A DNA stretch of 64,000 bases from Palleronia sp. LCG004 (lineage in GTDB: Bacteria; Pseudomonadota; Alphaproteobacteria; Rhodobacterales; Rhodobacteraceae). A model generated the notes under the pieces. That model was given only the letters and a program-made list of their open reading frames with translations, had not been told where the DNA came from and searched no databases. This document shows positions 45,218 to 57,459 of this stretch, piece after piece. Position 1 is the first letter of the stretch, and every line of letters begins with the position of its first letter. The stretch is taken from assembly GCF_032931615.1 (NCBI RefSeq), contig NZ_CP136759.1, forward strand, positions 1,674,001 to 1,738,000. The letters are read 5' to 3'. The position numbers were made by a program, and so were the translations under genes.

Positions 45218-46699
45218 ATGTTCGAGAATCTGTCGGAACGCCTGGGTGGCGTATTCGATCGGCTTACCAAACAGGGTGCGCTGAGCGATGAGGATGTAAA
45301 GACCGCCTTGCGCGAGGTTCGTGTGGCGCTTCTCGAAGCCGACGTATCGCTCAGCGTCGCGCGCGACTTCGTCAAAGCAGTTCAGGAAAAGGCCACCGGC
45401 ACCGCCGTCACGAAATCCGTGACACCCGGCCAGCAGGTCGTGAAGATCGTCAATGACGAACTCGTCCACGTGTTGGGTGGTGACGAGACCGACCACGGCA
45501 AACTGCGTATAGACAATGCCCCAGCCCCAATCCTCATGGTGGGACTGCAGGGCTCGGGCAAGACGACGACGACCGCCAAACTCGCGAAGCGGCTCAAGGA
45601 TCGCGAGAAAAAGCGCGTTCTGATGGCTTCTCTCGATACGAACCGGCCTGCGGCGATGGAGCAGCTTCAGATGCTCGGTCTCCAGGTCGGCGTCGATACG
45701 CTGCCGATCGTGAAGGGTGAGACACCCGTTCAGATTGCCAAGCGCGCAAAGCAGCAGGCCACTCTGGGCGGCTACGATGTGTATATGCTCGATACGGCTG
45801 GCCGGCTCCATATCGATCAGGAATTGATCGCGCAGGCCGCAGAGGTGCGCGATATTGCCAACCCGCGCGAGACGCTCTTGGTCGTCGACGGCCTGACGGG
45901 TCAGGACGCTGTGAATGTCGCCACCGAGTTCGATGACAAGATCGGCGTTTCCGGCGTCGTGCTGACACGAATGGACGGCGATGGTCGCGGCGGTGCCGCT
46001 CTCTCGATGCGGGCCGTCACCGGCAAGCCCATCAAGTTCGTAGGCCTCGGCGAAAAGATGGACGCGCTCGAGACGTTCGAGCCCGAACGAATTGCCGGCC
46101 GCATTCTCGGTATGGGCGATATTGTTGCCCTCGTCGAAAGAGCGCAGGAAACGATCGAGGCCGAACAGGCCGAGCGCATGATGAAGCGCTTCCAGAAGGG
46201 TCAGTTCAACATGAACGACCTGCGCCAGCAACTTGAACAGATGATCAAGATGGGCGGAATGGAAGGCATGATGGGCATGATGCCCGGCATGGGCAAGATG
46301 GCGAAGCAGGTGCAGGATGCCGGGATGGACGACAAGGTTCTGACCCGTCAGATCGCGCTCATCCAGTCCATGACCAAGAAGGAACGGGCGAACCCGCAGA
46401 TCCTTCAGGCGAGTCGCAAGAAGCGCATCGCCGCCGGCTCTGGTCTCGAAGTGTCGGACCTGAACAAACTTCTCAAGATGCATCGGCAGATGGCCGACAT
46501 GATGAAGAAGATGGGCAAGGGTGGAATGCTCAAGAAGGCGATGGCCGGCATGTTCGGCAAAGGTGGGCCGAGCGAAGAGCAGATGAAAGCCGCACAGGCG
46601 CAGATGGGCAAGATGGGCGGACCCGGCGGAATGGGAGGAAATCCCTTCGGGGGTGGCGGACTGCCGCCCGGGCTCAGCGGCTTCGGTACGAAGAAATGA
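45218..46699 (+). CDS. ffh: Signal recognition particle protein Ffh
   Basis: GTPase that with 4.5S RNA targets nascent membrane proteins. 493 residues: N domain (1-90), G domain with GLQGSGKTTT (P-loop), DTNRPAAMEQL, DTAGRLHID, TRMDGDGRGGAAL, and the Met-rich M domain (about 300-435). The end is a Gly/Met-rich tail (GGPGGMGGNPFGGGG). ATG behind GTGAGGGG. Begins an operon with chorismate mutase, rpsP, rimM, trmD, rplS and rpmE. Confidence 0.97.
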   Translation: MFENLSERLGGVFDRLTKQGALSDEDVKTALREVRVALLEADVSLSVARDFVKAVQEKATGTAVTKSVTPGQQVVKIVNDELVHVLGGDETDHGKLRIDNAPAPILMVGLQGSGKTTTTAKLAKRLKDREKKRVLMASLDTNRPAAMEQLQMLGLQVGVDTLPIVKGETPVQIAKRAKQQATLGGYDVYMLDTAGRLHIDQELIAQAAEVRDIANPRETLLVVDGLTGQDAVNVATEFDDKIGVSGVVLTRMDGDGRGGAALSMRAVTGKPIKFVGLGEKMDALETFEPERIAGRILGMGDIVALVERAQETIEAEQAERMMKRFQKGQFNMNDLRQQLEQMIKMGGMEGMMGMMPGMGKMAKQVQDAGMDDKVLTRQIALIQSMTKKERANPQILQASRKKRIAAGSGLEVSDLNKLLKMHRQMADMMKKMGKGGMLKKAMAGMFGKGGPSEEQMKAAQAQMGKMGGPGGMGGNPFGGGGLPPGLSGFGTKK

Positions 46700-47013
46700 G
46701 CATGGCACCCCCCTCATCCGACATAGAGCGTGCGGCAAATTTGCTGAAGGCCCATCGCGCCAGCATCGACCGCCTTGACGCCGTGCTGATTTATACACTC
46801 GGAGAGCGTTTCAAGCACACCCAGGATGTCGGGCGGCTGAAAGCACTGCACGACTTGCCGCCAAGCGATCCGGATCGAGAGTCGCAACAGATCGAACGGC
46901 TCGAGACATTGGCGAGGGAAGCCGATCTCGACCCTGACTTCGCCAAGAAATTCCTGACCTTCATCATTGCGGAGGTCATCCAACACCACAAGAAAATCTC
47001 AGGAGATCACTGA
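46696..47013 (+). CDS. Chorismate mutase (AroQ type)
   Basis: 105 residues, all-helical AroQ fold: [23 protein letters not shown] and the Lys/Arg-rich helix [11 protein letters not shown], with Glu and Gln in the last helix ([12 protein letters not shown]). Converts chorismate to prephenate for Phe/Tyr. Start overlaps the ffh stop (ATGA). Presence of this gene between ffh and rpsP is typical in Rhodobacteraceae. Confidence 0.9.
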   Translation: MSMAPPSSDIERAANLLKAHRASIDRLDAVLIYTLGERFKHTQDVGRLKALHDLPPSDPDRESQQIERLETLAREADLDPDFAKKFLTFIIAEVIQHHKKISGDH

Positions 47014-47014
47014 C

Positions 47015-47398
47015 ATGGCCATGAAAATTCGTCTCTCGCGTGGCGGTTCCAAGAAACGCCCGCATTATTCCATCGTCGCAGCGGATTCCCGCTACGCTCG
47101 TGACGGCCGGTTCGTCGAGAAGCTTGGAACGTACAATCCGCTTCTGCCGAAGGACAGCGAAGATCGCGTCAAGATGAATGCCGAGCGGATCCAGTTCTGG
47201 CTTGAGCAAGGCGCGCAGCCGACTGACCGGATCCAGCGTTTCCTCGAAGCAGCTGGCCTTCGTGACAAGAAAGAGCGGAACAACCCGCAGCGCGCCGAGC
47301 CCGGCAAGAAGGCGCAGCAGCGCGCCGAGGAGCGGGCCGCAAAATCCGCAGCGGCGGCCGAGGCGGCGAATGCGCCTGCCGAAGAAACAGCCGAATAA
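47015..47398 (+). CDS. rpsP: 30S ribosomal protein S16
   Basis: 127 residues; S16 core ([51 protein letters not shown]) with a C-terminal extension rich in Ala, Glu and Arg from about 85 on. AGGAG nine bases before the ATG. Confidence 0.96.
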   Translation: MAMKIRLSRGGSKKRPHYSIVAADSRYARDGRFVEKLGTYNPLLPKDSEDRVKMNAERIQFWLEQGAQPTDRIQRFLEAAGLRDKKERNNPQRAEPGKKAQQRAEERAAKSAAAAEAANAPAEETAE

Positions 47399-47449
47399 TA
47401 CGAATGGGCGCAATCCGGAAAGTCCGTTCCAGAGCCGTCCCGCTCGGCC

Positions 47450-47974
47450 ATGACCCCTTTCATGGTTGAGCGGGTCTGCGTAGGAGCAATCGCCGGTGCT
47501 TTCGGCGTTCGCGGCGAGGTGCGCCTCAAGAGTTTTTGTGCCGAACCGGAAGCGATTGCCGATTACGCGCCTCTCACCACAGAAGACGGAATGAGAAGCT
47601 TCGACCTGACGCTCGACAGGGCAATCAAGAATGGCTTCGCGGCACGTCTTTCGGGTGTATCGACGCGCGAAGAGGCGGACGCTCTCAGAGGCGTCCGCCT
47701 CTTCGTTTCACGGGATCGTCTTCCGGAAATCGACAGCGACGAATTCTATCACGCCGACCTCATCAATCTCGAGGTGGTGGATACGGGCGGAGTTCTGCTC
47801 GGGAGAGTGAAGGCCGTACTCAACCACGGCGCGAGCGATCTTCTGGAGGTTGCGCTTGCCAATCGGTCAGAAAGCGTTCTCTTGCCATTCACGCAGGCAA
47901 TCGTCCCGAACGTGGACCTTGCAACGAGACGCCTCGTGGCCGACCCGCCCGATGGATTATTTCCGGATGAGTGA
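47450..47974 (+). CDS. rimM: Ribosome maturation factor RimM
   Basis: 174 residues: [21 protein letters not shown], the N-terminal RimM domain, then a PRC-barrel ([17 protein letters not shown]) ending [25 protein letters not shown]. Helps 16S 3'-domain assembly with S19. ATG about 50 bp after rpsP; overlaps trmD by 8 bp. Confidence 0.95.
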   Translation: MTPFMVERVCVGAIAGAFGVRGEVRLKSFCAEPEAIADYAPLTTEDGMRSFDLTLDRAIKNGFAARLSGVSTREEADALRGVRLFVSRDRLPEIDSDEFYHADLINLEVVDTGGVLLGRVKAVLNHGASDLLEVALANRSESVLLPFTQAIVPNVDLATRRLVADPPDGLFPDE

Positions 47975-48785
47975 CGCTCCGGGCAGGTCGCACGGTAGAC
48001 TCAGGATCACGGCATCACGCAAGCCGACCGAACTCCTGCAAGACATTCCAGATCTTCAAGGGGCTTGGGAGGCCAGGATCATTACCCTGTTCCCGGAAGC
48101 CTTTCCCGGTGTCCTCGGCACATCGCTGATGGGCCGTGCGCTGAAGGATGGGATCTGGCGGTGCGAAACCATCGACCTGCGTGATTTCGGTGAGGGCCGT
48201 CATCGTAATGTGGACGATACACCTGCCGGCGGCGGTGCGGGCATGGTCTTACGTGCCGATGTGGTCGATCGCGCACTCAGGCACGCACAAAACGGTGCCC
48301 CGGTCGACAGGGAGGCTTGGCCGGTCGTCTATCTTTCCCCGCGCGGGAAACCTTTTGATCAGGCGACCGCAGTTCGCTGGTCCCGCGCACAAGGTGTCAC
48401 ACTCCTTTGCGGACGCTTTGAGGGGGTGGACCAACGAGTTCTCGACGCGCATCAAATCGAGGAGGTGTCGCTCGGTGATTTCGTGATGAGCGGAGGTGAG
48501 ATCGCGGCTCAGGCCATGATCGACGCCACCGTCCGGCTTCTGCCTGGCGTGCTGGGCAACGCGGCAAGCACCGTTGAAGAGAGCTTTTCGAATGGATTGC
48601 TCGAAGCCCCACAATTCACACGTCCTGCCATCTGGAACGAACGTGAAATCCCCGATGTTCTGACCTCAGGCGATCACGGAAAGATCGCGCGTTGGCGTCA
48701 GCACAATTCAGAGGAACTGACACGGGCCCGCCGCCCAGATCTCTGGACTGCATACGAAGCGCGGAAAGGCTCTGGGGGCACTTGA
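47967..48785 (+). CDS. trmD: tRNA (guanine37-N1)-methyltransferase TrmD
   Basis: Methylates G37 next to the anticodon, preventing frameshifts. 272 residues, SPOUT knot: [51 protein letters not shown]. The first 30 or so residues ([18 protein letters not shown]) are an N-terminal addition before [11 protein letters not shown], where E. coli TrmD begins; an internal start is possible but the ATG at 47967 is coupled to rimM. Confidence 0.95.
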   Translation: MSDAPGRSHGRLRITASRKPTELLQDIPDLQGAWEARIITLFPEAFPGVLGTSLMGRALKDGIWRCETIDLRDFGEGRHRNVDDTPAGGGAGMVLRADVVDRALRHAQNGAPVDREAWPVVYLSPRGKPFDQATAVRWSRAQGVTLLCGRFEGVDQRVLDAHQIEEVSLGDFVMSGGEIAAQAMIDATVRLLPGVLGNAASTVEESFSNGLLEAPQFTRPAIWNEREIPDVLTSGDHGKIARWRQHNSEELTRARRPDLWTAYEARKGSGGT

Positions 48786-48857
48786 TCGCGCTGTCGCATC
48801 TGAATATACGACAAAGGTCTGGCGACCTCGAGTCGACCGGACCGTTGTTCTTTAAGC

Positions 48858-49013
48858 GTGATCTTCACTCGCGATCTGGATAGGAACGACGTCCATACCA
48901 AAAGGCGTCCTGAAACCTCCGAAGGGGTAATACCCACCGAAGACCGGAGCTCTGAGGCAGCAGAAATCTTCGCGGAGAGCACCGCGGGCAACATGAAGGA
49001 GCGCGTCAGATGA
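48858..49013 (+). CDS. Possible 51-residue leader ORF overlapping the rplS start
   Basis: A frame open from 48804 with GTG at 48858 runs to a TGA that overlaps the rplS ATG by four bases (ATGA). The product is charged (from [20 protein letters not shown] to GNMKERVR). Overlap with rplS suggests coupling, but no Shine-Dalgarno precedes the GTG and the region could simply be the rplS 5' leader. Weak call. Confidence 0.3.
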   Translation: MIFTRDLDRNDVHTKRRPETSEGVIPTEDRSSEAAEIFAESTAGNMKERVR

Positions 49014-49474
49014 ACCTGATCGCACAATTGGAAGCCGAGCAAGTCGCCGAACTTGCTAAGGACATTCCCGATTTCAAAGCTGGCGATACGATCCGCGTCG
49101 GCTACAAGGTGACCGAAGGCACGCGGACCCGCGTTCAGAATTACGAGGGTGTGTGCATCAGCCGCAAGAACGGTGCCGGCATTGCCGGCAGCTTCACCGT
49201 GCGCAAGATCAGCTTCGGCGAAGGTGTCGAGCGGGTCTTTCCGCTCCACTCGACGAACATCGACAGCATTACGGTCGTGCGCCGCGGTAAGGTGCGCCGC
49301 TCGAAGCTGTATTATCTGCGCTCGCGCCGCGGCAAATCTGCACGTATCGCGGAGCAGTCGAACTACCGCGCACCTCGCAAAGGCGCACCGCACGCCCATA
49401 TCCCTTCAAACGAAGCCGGTGCCGTGCAGAACAAATCAAAGGATCCCCGTGATCCGAAGCAGATCGACAAGTAA
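49010..49474 (+). CDS. rplS: 50S ribosomal protein L19
   Basis: 154 residues. L19 core [80 protein letters not shown]; the last 35 residues extend beyond E. coli L19 and are polar. AAGGAG lies before the ATG. At the 30S-50S interface of the ribosome. 224 bp leader after trmD. Confidence 0.96.
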   Translation: MNLIAQLEAEQVAELAKDIPDFKAGDTIRVGYKVTEGTRTRVQNYEGVCISRKNGAGIAGSFTVRKISFGEGVERVFPLHSTNIDSITVVRRGKVRRSKLYYLRSRRGKSARIAEQSNYRAPRKGAPHAHIPSNEAGAVQNKSKDPRDPKQIDK

Positions 49475-49486
49475 GGGCCCGGCATC

Positions 49487-49708
49487 ATGCGTAAAGATAC
49501 TCATCCCGACTATCACGTCATCGAGGTCAAGATGACCAACGGTGATGTCGTTCAAATGAAGTCGACTTGGGGCGGCGAAGGTGACCAGCTTGCCCTCGAC
49601 ATCGATCCCAGTGTGCATCCTGCTTGGACGGGCGGCTCGACCCGCCTGATGGATACCGGTGGCCGCGTCTCGAAGTTCAAGAAGAAGTACGAAGGCCTCG
49701 GTTTCTGA
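49487..49708 (+). CDS. rpmE: 50S ribosomal protein L31 (Cys-free type)
   Basis: 73 residues: [20 protein letters not shown] and [25 protein letters not shown]. The zinc-binding cysteines of the C+ form are absent, as in most alphaproteobacterial L31, so it should not respond to zinc supply. 12 bp after rplS; ends at a strong terminator. Confidence 0.95.
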   Translation: MRKDTHPDYHVIEVKMTNGDVVQMKSTWGGEGDQLALDIDPSVHPAWTGGSTRLMDTGGRVSKFKKKYEGLGF

Positions 49709-49734
49709 TCTGCAACGATCAGTTCGACTGTTCA

Positions 49735-49767
49735 AACGCCGCCCCCACGAGGGCGGCGTTTTTGTTT
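49735..49767 (+). terminator. Intrinsic terminator after rpmE
   Basis: Perfect 10-bp stem (49735-49744 with 49751-49760), six-base loop, then TTTGTTT. Ends the ffh-rpmE operon. Confidence 0.92.
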
Positions 49768-49812
49768 CGTATGGCGATGATGCAGCACTCAGGCTTTGAT
49801 CTTTCCGCGCCT

Positions 49813-49840
49813 TTTACTGGTCGTGGCTGGCTCATATAGT
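49813..49840 (+). promoter_or_regulatory. Candidate promoter of mipZ
   Basis: TTTACT, 16 bp, TATAGT, 36 bp before the mipZ start. By-eye call. Confidence 0.4.
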
Positions 49841-49876
49841 CCTCGCAATCCAGAAAAGACGCGAGGGCGAAGGCGC

Positions 49877-50686
49877 ATGGCGCATATCATCGTAGTGGGC
49901 AACGAAAAAGGCGGATCCGGCAAATCGACCACTTCGATGCACGTCGCGACAGCGCTGGTTCGAATGGGCCACAAGGTCGGGGCGCTGGATCTTGATCTCC
50001 GCCAACAAAGTTTCGGCCGCTACATCGAAAACAGGCTTTCCTTCGTTGAAAGGTCAAAGGTCCAGCTCGCCTCCCCCGACTTTCGTCAGTTACCGAAAGT
50101 CGACGAAGCGTTACTTTCTCCAGACGACAACGCTGACGATGCTCGACTATCGGCGGCCGTCGCAACGCTGGAAAAACAATCTGACTTTATTCTAATCGAC
50201 TGCCCGGGCTCCCACACACGTCTTAGTCAAATGGCCCATTCCCTTGCCGATACGCTCATCACCCCTCTGAACGATTCATTCGTAGATTTCGACTTGCTTG
50301 CACGGATCGATGGCGACACCAACAAGGTTCTGGGGCCGTCGGTCTATTCGGAAATGGTATGGAGCGCGCGGCAGATGCGCGCCAAGGCTCAACTGCGTCC
50401 GATAGATTGGATCGTCGTACGAAACCGGCTCGGAACGCAACAGATGCGTAACAAGAAAAAAGTGGGCGACGCATTGAACGGACTTGCTAATCGAATAGGA
50501 TTCCGCGTGGCTCCCGGATTTTCGGAGCGGGTCATCTTTCGAGAGCTCTTTCCCCGAGGCCTTACGCTTCTGGATCTCAAGGATATCGGATCAGGAGGTT
50601 TGAACCTTTCGAACGTCGCCGCACGTCAGGAGGTTCGAGACCTCTTGCGGGCGCTGCACCTTCCGGACGTCTCGGTAACGATATAA
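49877..50686 (+). CDS. mipZ: ParA-family division-site ATPase (MipZ-like)
   Basis: 269 residues. Deviant Walker A NEKGGSGKST at about 8-17, Asp-rich switch LDLDLRQQS and FILIDCPGS, and the MipZ-specific C-terminal part (RNRLGTQQMRNKKKVGDAL, GFRVAPGFSERVIFRELFPRGLTLLDL). In Caulobacter MipZ forms a gradient from the poles and inhibits FtsZ there. Stands alone, not beside parB. ATG preceded by GAAGG. Confidence 0.9.
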   Translation: MAHIIVVGNEKGGSGKSTTSMHVATALVRMGHKVGALDLDLRQQSFGRYIENRLSFVERSKVQLASPDFRQLPKVDEALLSPDDNADDARLSAAVATLEKQSDFILIDCPGSHTRLSQMAHSLADTLITPLNDSFVDFDLLARIDGDTNKVLGPSVYSEMVWSARQMRAKAQLRPIDWIVVRNRLGTQQMRNKKKVGDALNGLANRIGFRVAPGFSERVIFRELFPRGLTLLDLKDIGSGGLNLSNVAARQEVRDLLRALHLPDVSVTI

Positions 50687-50713
50687 AAAAGGCCGCTTGA
50701 AAGCGGCCTTTTT
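50685..50713. terminator. Bidirectional terminator between mipZ and atpC
   Basis: Stem GGCCGCT/AGCGGCC with TGAA loop, flanked by A6 on the left and T5 on the right, giving a T-tract for both convergent transcripts. Confidence 0.9.
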
Positions 50714-50714
50714 G

Positions 50715-51152
50715 TTAGAAGTTCGGTTGTTTCGGGTCCAGTCCAATATGATCGCCCATTGCCATCATGTCGGAGAGCAGCTTCGCTGCATCGTCTACCG
50801 GCCCTGGCTCGTTCTCGAAATTGCCTTTTGCTTCGTTATGCTTTCGCGCGGCTTCCTCGATCATCCGATCGAGCTTGTCCTGCGTCATCTCCTCGCGCGA
50901 ATGGCTTTCTTCAGCCAGAACCGAGATGCCCTCAACGCCGATCTCGGCAAATCCACCGGTTACAACGAACTCTACCGTTCCGTCGGGGCCTTCGGCATGA
51001 AGAACACCAGGGCGAAGAGTGGTGATGAGCGGAGTATGGTTCGCCATCGCCGTGAGATCACCGTCCGTCGCAGGAATGCGAACTGCACTCACCTGCATCG
51101 AAGCAACGCGTCGCTCAGGGCTGACAAGTTCGAATTTCACAGTATCGGCCAT
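50715..51152 (-). CDS. atpC: ATP synthase F1 subunit epsilon
   Basis: 145 residues: N-terminal beta sandwich ([42 protein letters not shown]) and a C-terminal helical part that is acidic and differs from the E. coli inhibitory hairpin. Central stalk subunit coupling gamma to the c-ring. Last gene of the F1 operon. Confidence 0.94.
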   Translation of the reverse strand: MADTVKFELVSPERRVASMQVSAVRIPATDGDLTAMANHTPLITTLRPGVLHAEGPDGTVEFVVTGGFAEIGVEGISVLAEESHSREEMTQDKLDRMIEEAARKHNEAKGNFENEPGPVDDAAKLLSDMMAMGDHIGLDPKQPNF

Positions 51153-51204
51153 GTCTCTTCCTTCTTAGGGTGGGCCGGATCCAGTCCGGCCCTCCTCATG
51201 GAAA

Positions 51205-52632
<1,428 letters not shown>

Positions 52633-52647
52633 TTACTCCGGTTCGTC

Positions 52648-53529
52648 TTAGAGCGCTTCGGCGCCCGAAATGATTTCGATCAGCTCGTTCGTGATCACGG
52701 CCTGACGCGTGCGGTTGTACTCGCGGTTCAGATCCTCGACCATTTCCTCGGCGTTGCGCGTCGCATTGTCCATCGCGCTCATCCGAGCCCCCTGTTCGGA
52801 GGCCGCGTTCTCAAGCAGCGCAGCGAAGATTTGCGTCGCGACACCCCTGGGAAGGAGATCTGCGAGGATTGCCTCTTCGTCGGGCTCGTAATCGTAGAGC
52901 GTGTTGTCAGAGACAGCGTCTTCCTCTTGTTCGCCGAAACTCGCGGGAACGATCTGCTGTTCACGCGGATGCTGGGTCACGACGTTCTCGAACTCACCGT
53001 AGTAGATGAAGGCGCGGTCAAATTCGCCTTTGTCGAAACGCTCGAGAACGTTCCGCGCGATGTCCTGCGCATCACCGTAGCCGACACGTTTGACGTCCGA
53101 ATGGTCGATATGGTCGATCATGACGTCGGAATAGGTCCGGCGCAGTACGTCGCGACCTTTCTTTCCGACGGTGAGGATCTTGATCGTCTTGCCCTCTTCG
53201 CGCGACTTGCGGATCCGCTGAACGGCTTTCTTGACGATGTTCGTGTTGAACCCGCCGCAGAGACCCTTTTCCGAGGTCATCACGACGAGCAGATGCACAT
53301 CGTCCTTGCCGGTCCCCTTCAGCAGCAGCGGCGCGGTCTCGCTGTCGCCGACAGACGCAGCGAGCTGCCCCATGACTGCATCGAACCGCTCGGCGTAGGG
53401 ACGCGCATTCTCGGCCGCTTCCTGCGCGCGGCGCAGCTTTGCGGCTGCGACCATCTGCATGGCCTTGGTGATCTTGCGCGTCGACTTAACCGACGAGATC
53501 CGGGTCTTCAGATCCTTCAGGCTAGGCAT
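52648..53529 (-). CDS. atpG: ATP synthase F1 subunit gamma
   Basis: 293 residues: N-terminal helix LKDLKTRISSVKSTRKITKAMQMVAAAKLR and C-terminal helix SEQGARMSAMDNATRNAEEM form the rotor shaft; TSEKGLCGGFN is the conserved middle motif. Between atpA and atpD. Confidence 0.96.
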   Translation of the reverse strand: MPSLKDLKTRISSVKSTRKITKAMQMVAAAKLRRAQEAAENARPYAERFDAVMGQLAASVGDSETAPLLLKGTGKDDVHLLVVMTSEKGLCGGFNTNIVKKAVQRIRKSREEGKTIKILTVGKKGRDVLRRTYSDVMIDHIDHSDVKRVGYGDAQDIARNVLERFDKGEFDRAFIYYGEFENVVTQHPREQQIVPASFGEQEEDAVSDNTLYDYEPDEEAILADLLPRGVATQIFAALLENAASEQGARMSAMDNATRNAEEMVEDLNREYNRTRQAVITNELIEIISGAEAL

Positions 53530-53549
53530 ATCGCTCTCCCTTCGGGCGT

Positions 53550-55088
53550 TCAGGCAAAGTCGGCGGCGTATTCGTCCAACGCGGACTTCAACCTATTTTC
53601 GGCATCGCCCTTTATCTTGGGGTCGTCGTTCGTGATCCAGTCGAGCAAATCCGAATGCTTGCCCCGCAGATGCTGGAGAAGTCCCTGCTCGAATGCACCG
53701 ACCTTCCCGACCGGGACATCGTCGAGGTATCCCTTCGTGCCTGCGAAGATCACGCAGACGATTTCGGCATTGGTCAGCGGGGAGTATTGCGGCTGCTTCA
53801 TCAGTTCGGTCAGACGCTTGCCGCGGTTCAGCTGGCGCTGCGTCGCCGCATCGAGATCCGAGCCGAACTGGGCGAATGCCGCCATCTCACGATACTGAGC
53901 AAGCTCAAGCTTGACCGGTCCCGCTACGGATTTCATCGCATTGGTCTGCGCCGAAGATCCGACACGGCTCACCGAAAGGCCAGTGTTCACGGCCGGACGG
54001 ATACCCTGGTAGAACAGATCCGTCTCGAGGAAGATCTGACCGTCGGTGATCGAGATCACGTTCGTCGGAATGAACGCCGACACGTCGCCGCCTTGCGTTT
54101 CGATAATCGGCAGCGCGGTAAGCGATCCCGAACCGTAATCGTCGTTGAGCTTGGACGACCGCTCAAGCAGACGGGAATGAAGGTAGAAGACGTCACCCGG
54201 ATAGGCCTCGCGCCCGGGTGGACGACGCAGCAGAAGCGACATCTGACGATAGGCCACGGCCTGCTTCGAAAGATCGTCGTAGACGATCAGGGCGTGACGG
54301 CCGTTGTCGCGGTAGTATTCCGCCATGGCCGTCGCAGCGTAGGGGGCGAGGAACTGCATCGGCGCAGGATCCGAAGCCGTCGCCGCCACGACGATGGAGT
54401 ATTCGATTGCACCCGTCTCCTCGAGCTTCTTCACGAGCTGAGCAACGGTCGACCGTTTCTGACCGATGGCAACATAGACGCAGTAGAGCTTCTTGCTCTC
54501 GTCGTCGCCGGCGGCGTCATTGTAGGTCTTCTGATTGAGGATCGCATCAAGCGCCACAGCGGTCTTGCCGGTCTGGCGGTCGCCGATGATGAGCTCACGC
54601 TGGCCACGGCCAATCGGAATCATCGCATCGATCGACTTCAAGCCGGTCGGCATCGGCTCGTGCACGGATTTGCGCGGGATGATGCCGGGTGCCTTTACAT
54701 CGGCCACACGCCGCTCGGTCGCTTCGATCGGGCCTTTTCCGTCGATCGGATTTCCGAGGCCGTCTACCACGCGTCCGAGAAGCGCATCCCCGGCCGGAAC
54801 GTCGACGATCGAGTTGGTCCGCTTGACCGTGTCACCTTCCTTGATGTCGCGGTCGGATCCGAAGATCACCACGCCGACATTGTCGCTTTCGAGGTTCAGC
54901 GCCATGCCCTGGATGCCGCCCGGAAACTCGACCATTTCGCCGGCCTGCACGTTATCGAGGCCGTAAACACGTGCGATACCATCGCCAACGCTGAGGACGC
55001 GACCGATCTCGGCGACCTCCGCTTCCTGACCGAAGTTCTTGATCTGCTCCTTCAGGATCGCAGAAATCTCGGAAGCTTGGATGCCCAT
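53550..55088 (-). CDS. atpA: ATP synthase F1 subunit alpha
   Basis: Non-catalytic nucleotide-binding subunit. 512 residues: P-loop GDRQTGKT at 169-176, [17 protein letters not shown], and the arginine-finger region [16 protein letters not shown] adjoins the atpH stop. Confidence 0.98.
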   Translation of the reverse strand: MGIQASEISAILKEQIKNFGQEAEVAEIGRVLSVGDGIARVYGLDNVQAGEMVEFPGGIQGMALNLESDNVGVVIFGSDRDIKEGDTVKRTNSIVDVPAGDALLGRVVDGLGNPIDGKGPIEATERRVADVKAPGIIPRKSVHEPMPTGLKSIDAMIPIGRGQRELIIGDRQTGKTAVALDAILNQKTYNDAAGDDESKKLYCVYVAIGQKRSTVAQLVKKLEETGAIEYSIVVAATASDPAPMQFLAPYAATAMAEYYRDNGRHALIVYDDLSKQAVAYRQMSLLLRRPPGREAYPGDVFYLHSRLLERSSKLNDDYGSGSLTALPIIETQGGDVSAFIPTNVISITDGQIFLETDLFYQGIRPAVNTGLSVSRVGSSAQTNAMKSVAGPVKLELAQYREMAAFAQFGSDLDAATQRQLNRGKRLTELMKQPQYSPLTNAEIVCVIFAGTKGYLDDVPVGKVGAFEQGLLQHLRGKHSDLLDWITNDDPKIKGDAENRLKSALDEYAADFA

Positions 55089-55648
55089 TATCCGACCTCT
55101 TTCATGTTGTGCTGGAGTGCGGCCAGCTTCGAACGGATCGACGTGTCGATCATCTTCGAGCCGACCTTGACGACGAGACCACCGATCAGGCTCTCATCGA
55201 CACTGAGATTGATATTCACGTCGCGACCGACCGAAGCCTTGAGCGTCTCTGCCAGCTTGGCACGCTGTTCATCCGACAGCTCCGCCGCCGCGGTCACGTC
55301 CGCAGTGACCTCGCCATTCTCACGCGCGATGAGCTCACGGAGTTCCGTGATGAGACCGCGCAAAACGAAAAGCCTCCGCTTCGAGCCCATGAGCCGAAGG
55401 GTGTTCACCGTGATGGAATGCAGCTCCATACGCTCGGCAACCGCACCGATCGCCGCCTGCTGCTCGCTTCTGGTGTAGATCGGCGAATGTATGAGGTCCC
55501 GAAAATCCTCGCTGCCATCCAGGGCGGCAGCCAGAGTGTCGGTATCCCGCCGGATCGCCGGCAGGGCATTCTCCTCTCGCGCAAGCTCGAAGATCGCGGT
55601 CGCATAGCGTGCTGCGATGCCTGATGAGATCGAAGCCGGTTCGGACAC
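55088..55648 (-). CDS. atpH: ATP synthase F1 subunit delta
   Basis: 186 residues; helical N-domain ([38 protein letters not shown]) and C-domain ending [29 protein letters not shown]. Connects the b/b' stalk to alpha. GTG start at 55648 with AAAGGG at good spacing (GTG at 55654 possible); the further-upstream open frame is not conserved. First gene of the F1 operon. Confidence 0.94.
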   Translation of the reverse strand: MSEPASISSGIAARYATAIFELAREENALPAIRRDTDTLAAALDGSEDFRDLIHSPIYTRSEQQAAIGAVAERMELHSITVNTLRLMGSKRRLFVLRGLITELRELIARENGEVTADVTAAAELSDEQRAKLAETLKASVGRDVNINLSVDESLIGGLVVKVGSKMIDTSIRSKLAALQHNMKEVG

Positions 55649-55751
55649 GTCCACCCTTTCGATGTTCGGCAAACCCCGTCCGGCGGGCCGGGCGGGGCGT
55701 GGTTGGTTCCAAGTACCGACTGCGCGGTCGGCACGTTTCAAAATCAGGCTT

Positions 55752-55780
55752 GCTCTAGCAGAGGCACATGCCCCCCGCAA
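55752..55780 (-). promoter_or_regulatory. Weak candidate promoter of the F1 operon
   Basis: On the minus strand TTGCGG, 17 bp, TAGAGC, about 105 bp before atpH. Moderate match only. Confidence 0.3.
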
Positions 55781-55883
55781 CCGCCTTTGCCAGCATCCTG
55801 CAGGCTCCGTCGACGCTTGCGGCCCCCCTCTCGGCGAACACGAAAACTACGTTCAGCCTATGGGTGAAACGTGCTCCAACCCT

Positions 55884-56630
55884 TCAAGATGTCGGCTTTG
55901 GGACCGGCTGCCCGAGTCCGTCGAGAATTCGCGAGGGGCGTCTCGTGCGGACGCCAAGTCCCCCTGCTCTTGCGGGGATCTGCTTGCTCGCCTCGACCAT
56001 CAGTACGCCTCCCGCGAAACGGCCCGTGATGCTCGTGCCCGTCCGCTCGAGCAATCCACCCATTCTCATCCAGAGTCGCTGCTCGCTAGGTGGTTGAAAG
56101 AGGGCGACTGCGTGGGATCGAGGGACGAAGTCGGATTCCTGAAGCTGGGTTTCCAGTTGGCCAAGGGAGTACGGACGGCCGAAACCGAATGGAGTGTTCT
56201 CGTTGCTCGACCAAAGGCCGGCACGGTTCGGCACGATGAAGAGGGCACGCCCCCCTGGCCCAAGAACCCGATAGCATTCCGAAAGCACTGCGACGGCGTT
56301 CTCGGAGGTTTCCAGCCCGTGAAGCAGTATGAGTTTATCGACAGAGCCCGTCTGAACCGGCCAGAGCGTCTCCTCACTCAGAACCGCGACGTTCGGTCGC
56401 CCCGCGGGCCAGGGCATCACACCCTGCTGGGCCGGCATGAGCGCGATGACACGCCGCGCCTCTTCCAGATAAGGCCGTAGCATCGGCACGGCGAAACCGA
56501 AACCGAGCACTGTTTCCGTCCGGGCCGAAGGCCATATGATCCGAACCTGATCCCGGACAGCCTTCTGAGCGGCGCGCCCGAGCGCCGTACGGTAATAGAA
56601 TCCACGCAGATCGCGCACATCGAGATGCAT
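55884..56630 (-). CDS. SAM-dependent methyltransferase-like protein
   Basis: 248 residues, class I methyltransferase outline: [38 protein letters not shown] (motif I, slightly altered: GFGFA instead of GxGxG), [39 protein letters not shown] (motifs II-III). Substrate unknown; the family is often next to gloB in Rhodobacteraceae, as here (divergent, about 65 bp apart). ATG behind AAGAAGG. Confidence 0.85.
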   Translation of the reverse strand: MHLDVRDLRGFYYRTALGRAAQKAVRDQVRIIWPSARTETVLGFGFAVPMLRPYLEEARRVIALMPAQQGVMPWPAGRPNVAVLSEETLWPVQTGSVDKLILLHGLETSENAVAVLSECYRVLGPGGRALFIVPNRAGLWSSNENTPFGFGRPYSLGQLETQLQESDFVPRSHAVALFQPPSEQRLWMRMGGLLERTGTSITGRFAGGVLMVEASKQIPARAGGLGVRTRRPSRILDGLGQPVPKPTS

Positions 56631-56694
56631 TGCCGGGCCTTCTTTGCGCGTTACCCTTCGAAAGATAAGCGACACCCAAGTGGAGCACAGCGCA

Positions 56695-57459
56695 ATGGCC
56701 CTGACGATCACGACGATTCCATGTCTCAGTGACAATTATGCCTTTCTGATCGGCGACGGCACCCGCACGGCGCTCGTCGATGTGCCGGAAGCTGAGCCAA
56801 TTCTGGAAGCTCTCGACCGGAACAGCTGGTCCTTGGATGAGGTATGGCTCACACACCATCATTCCGATCATGTCGATGGCTTGGACAAGGTACGGGAACG
56901 GTTTCCCGATCTCCGGGTGACGGGTGCCCGATCGGACCGTGATCGCCTTCCGAACCTCGATCGCGATGTGGCGGACGGAGAGCAGTTCGATTTCGCCGGT
57001 AACGAGGTCCGCGTGCTCGACGTGCCGGGGCATACGGTAGGCCATATTGCATTCTACATTCCCGATTCCGGCGCCGCTTTCACGGCCGATACGCTGATGG
57101 CATTCGGATGCGGTCGTGTGTTTGAGGGCAGCATGGCCCAGATGTGGAAAAGCCTCTGCCGCCTGCGTGCGCTGCCCGAAGACACCCTTATCTATTCCGG
57201 CCACGAATATACCGAAAAGAACGCCAATTTTGCGCTCACGATCGAGCCGGACAATCTCGCGCTTCGGAAGCGAGCCGAGGACATCGCCGAGCGTCGAGCG
57301 CGCGGAGAAGCCACCGTGCCTTCTACATTGAGAGAGGAAATTGCGACAAATCCGTTCCTCAGAGCCGACTTGGAAAGCGTCAAGGAGGCCATATCTATGC
57401 AGAGAAGCGACGATGTGGAGGTCTTTGCAGAGATACGGTCGCGACGCGACGATTTCTGA
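56695..57459 (+). CDS. gloB: Hydroxyacylglutathione hydrolase (glyoxalase II)
   Basis: Hydrolyses S-lactoylglutathione to lactate, the second step of methylglyoxal detoxification. 254 residues; the binuclear metal motif THHHSDH at 53-59, [39 protein letters not shown], and the C-terminal glutathione-binding helix region. Glyoxalase I is not in the window. Confidence 0.95.
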   Translation: MALTITTIPCLSDNYAFLIGDGTRTALVDVPEAEPILEALDRNSWSLDEVWLTHHHSDHVDGLDKVRERFPDLRVTGARSDRDRLPNLDRDVADGEQFDFAGNEVRVLDVPGHTVGHIAFYIPDSGAAFTADTLMAFGCGRVFEGSMAQMWKSLCRLRALPEDTLIYSGHEYTEKNANFALTIEPDNLALRKRAEDIAERRARGEATVPSTLREEIATNPFLRADLESVKEAISMQRSDDVEVFAEIRSRRDDF

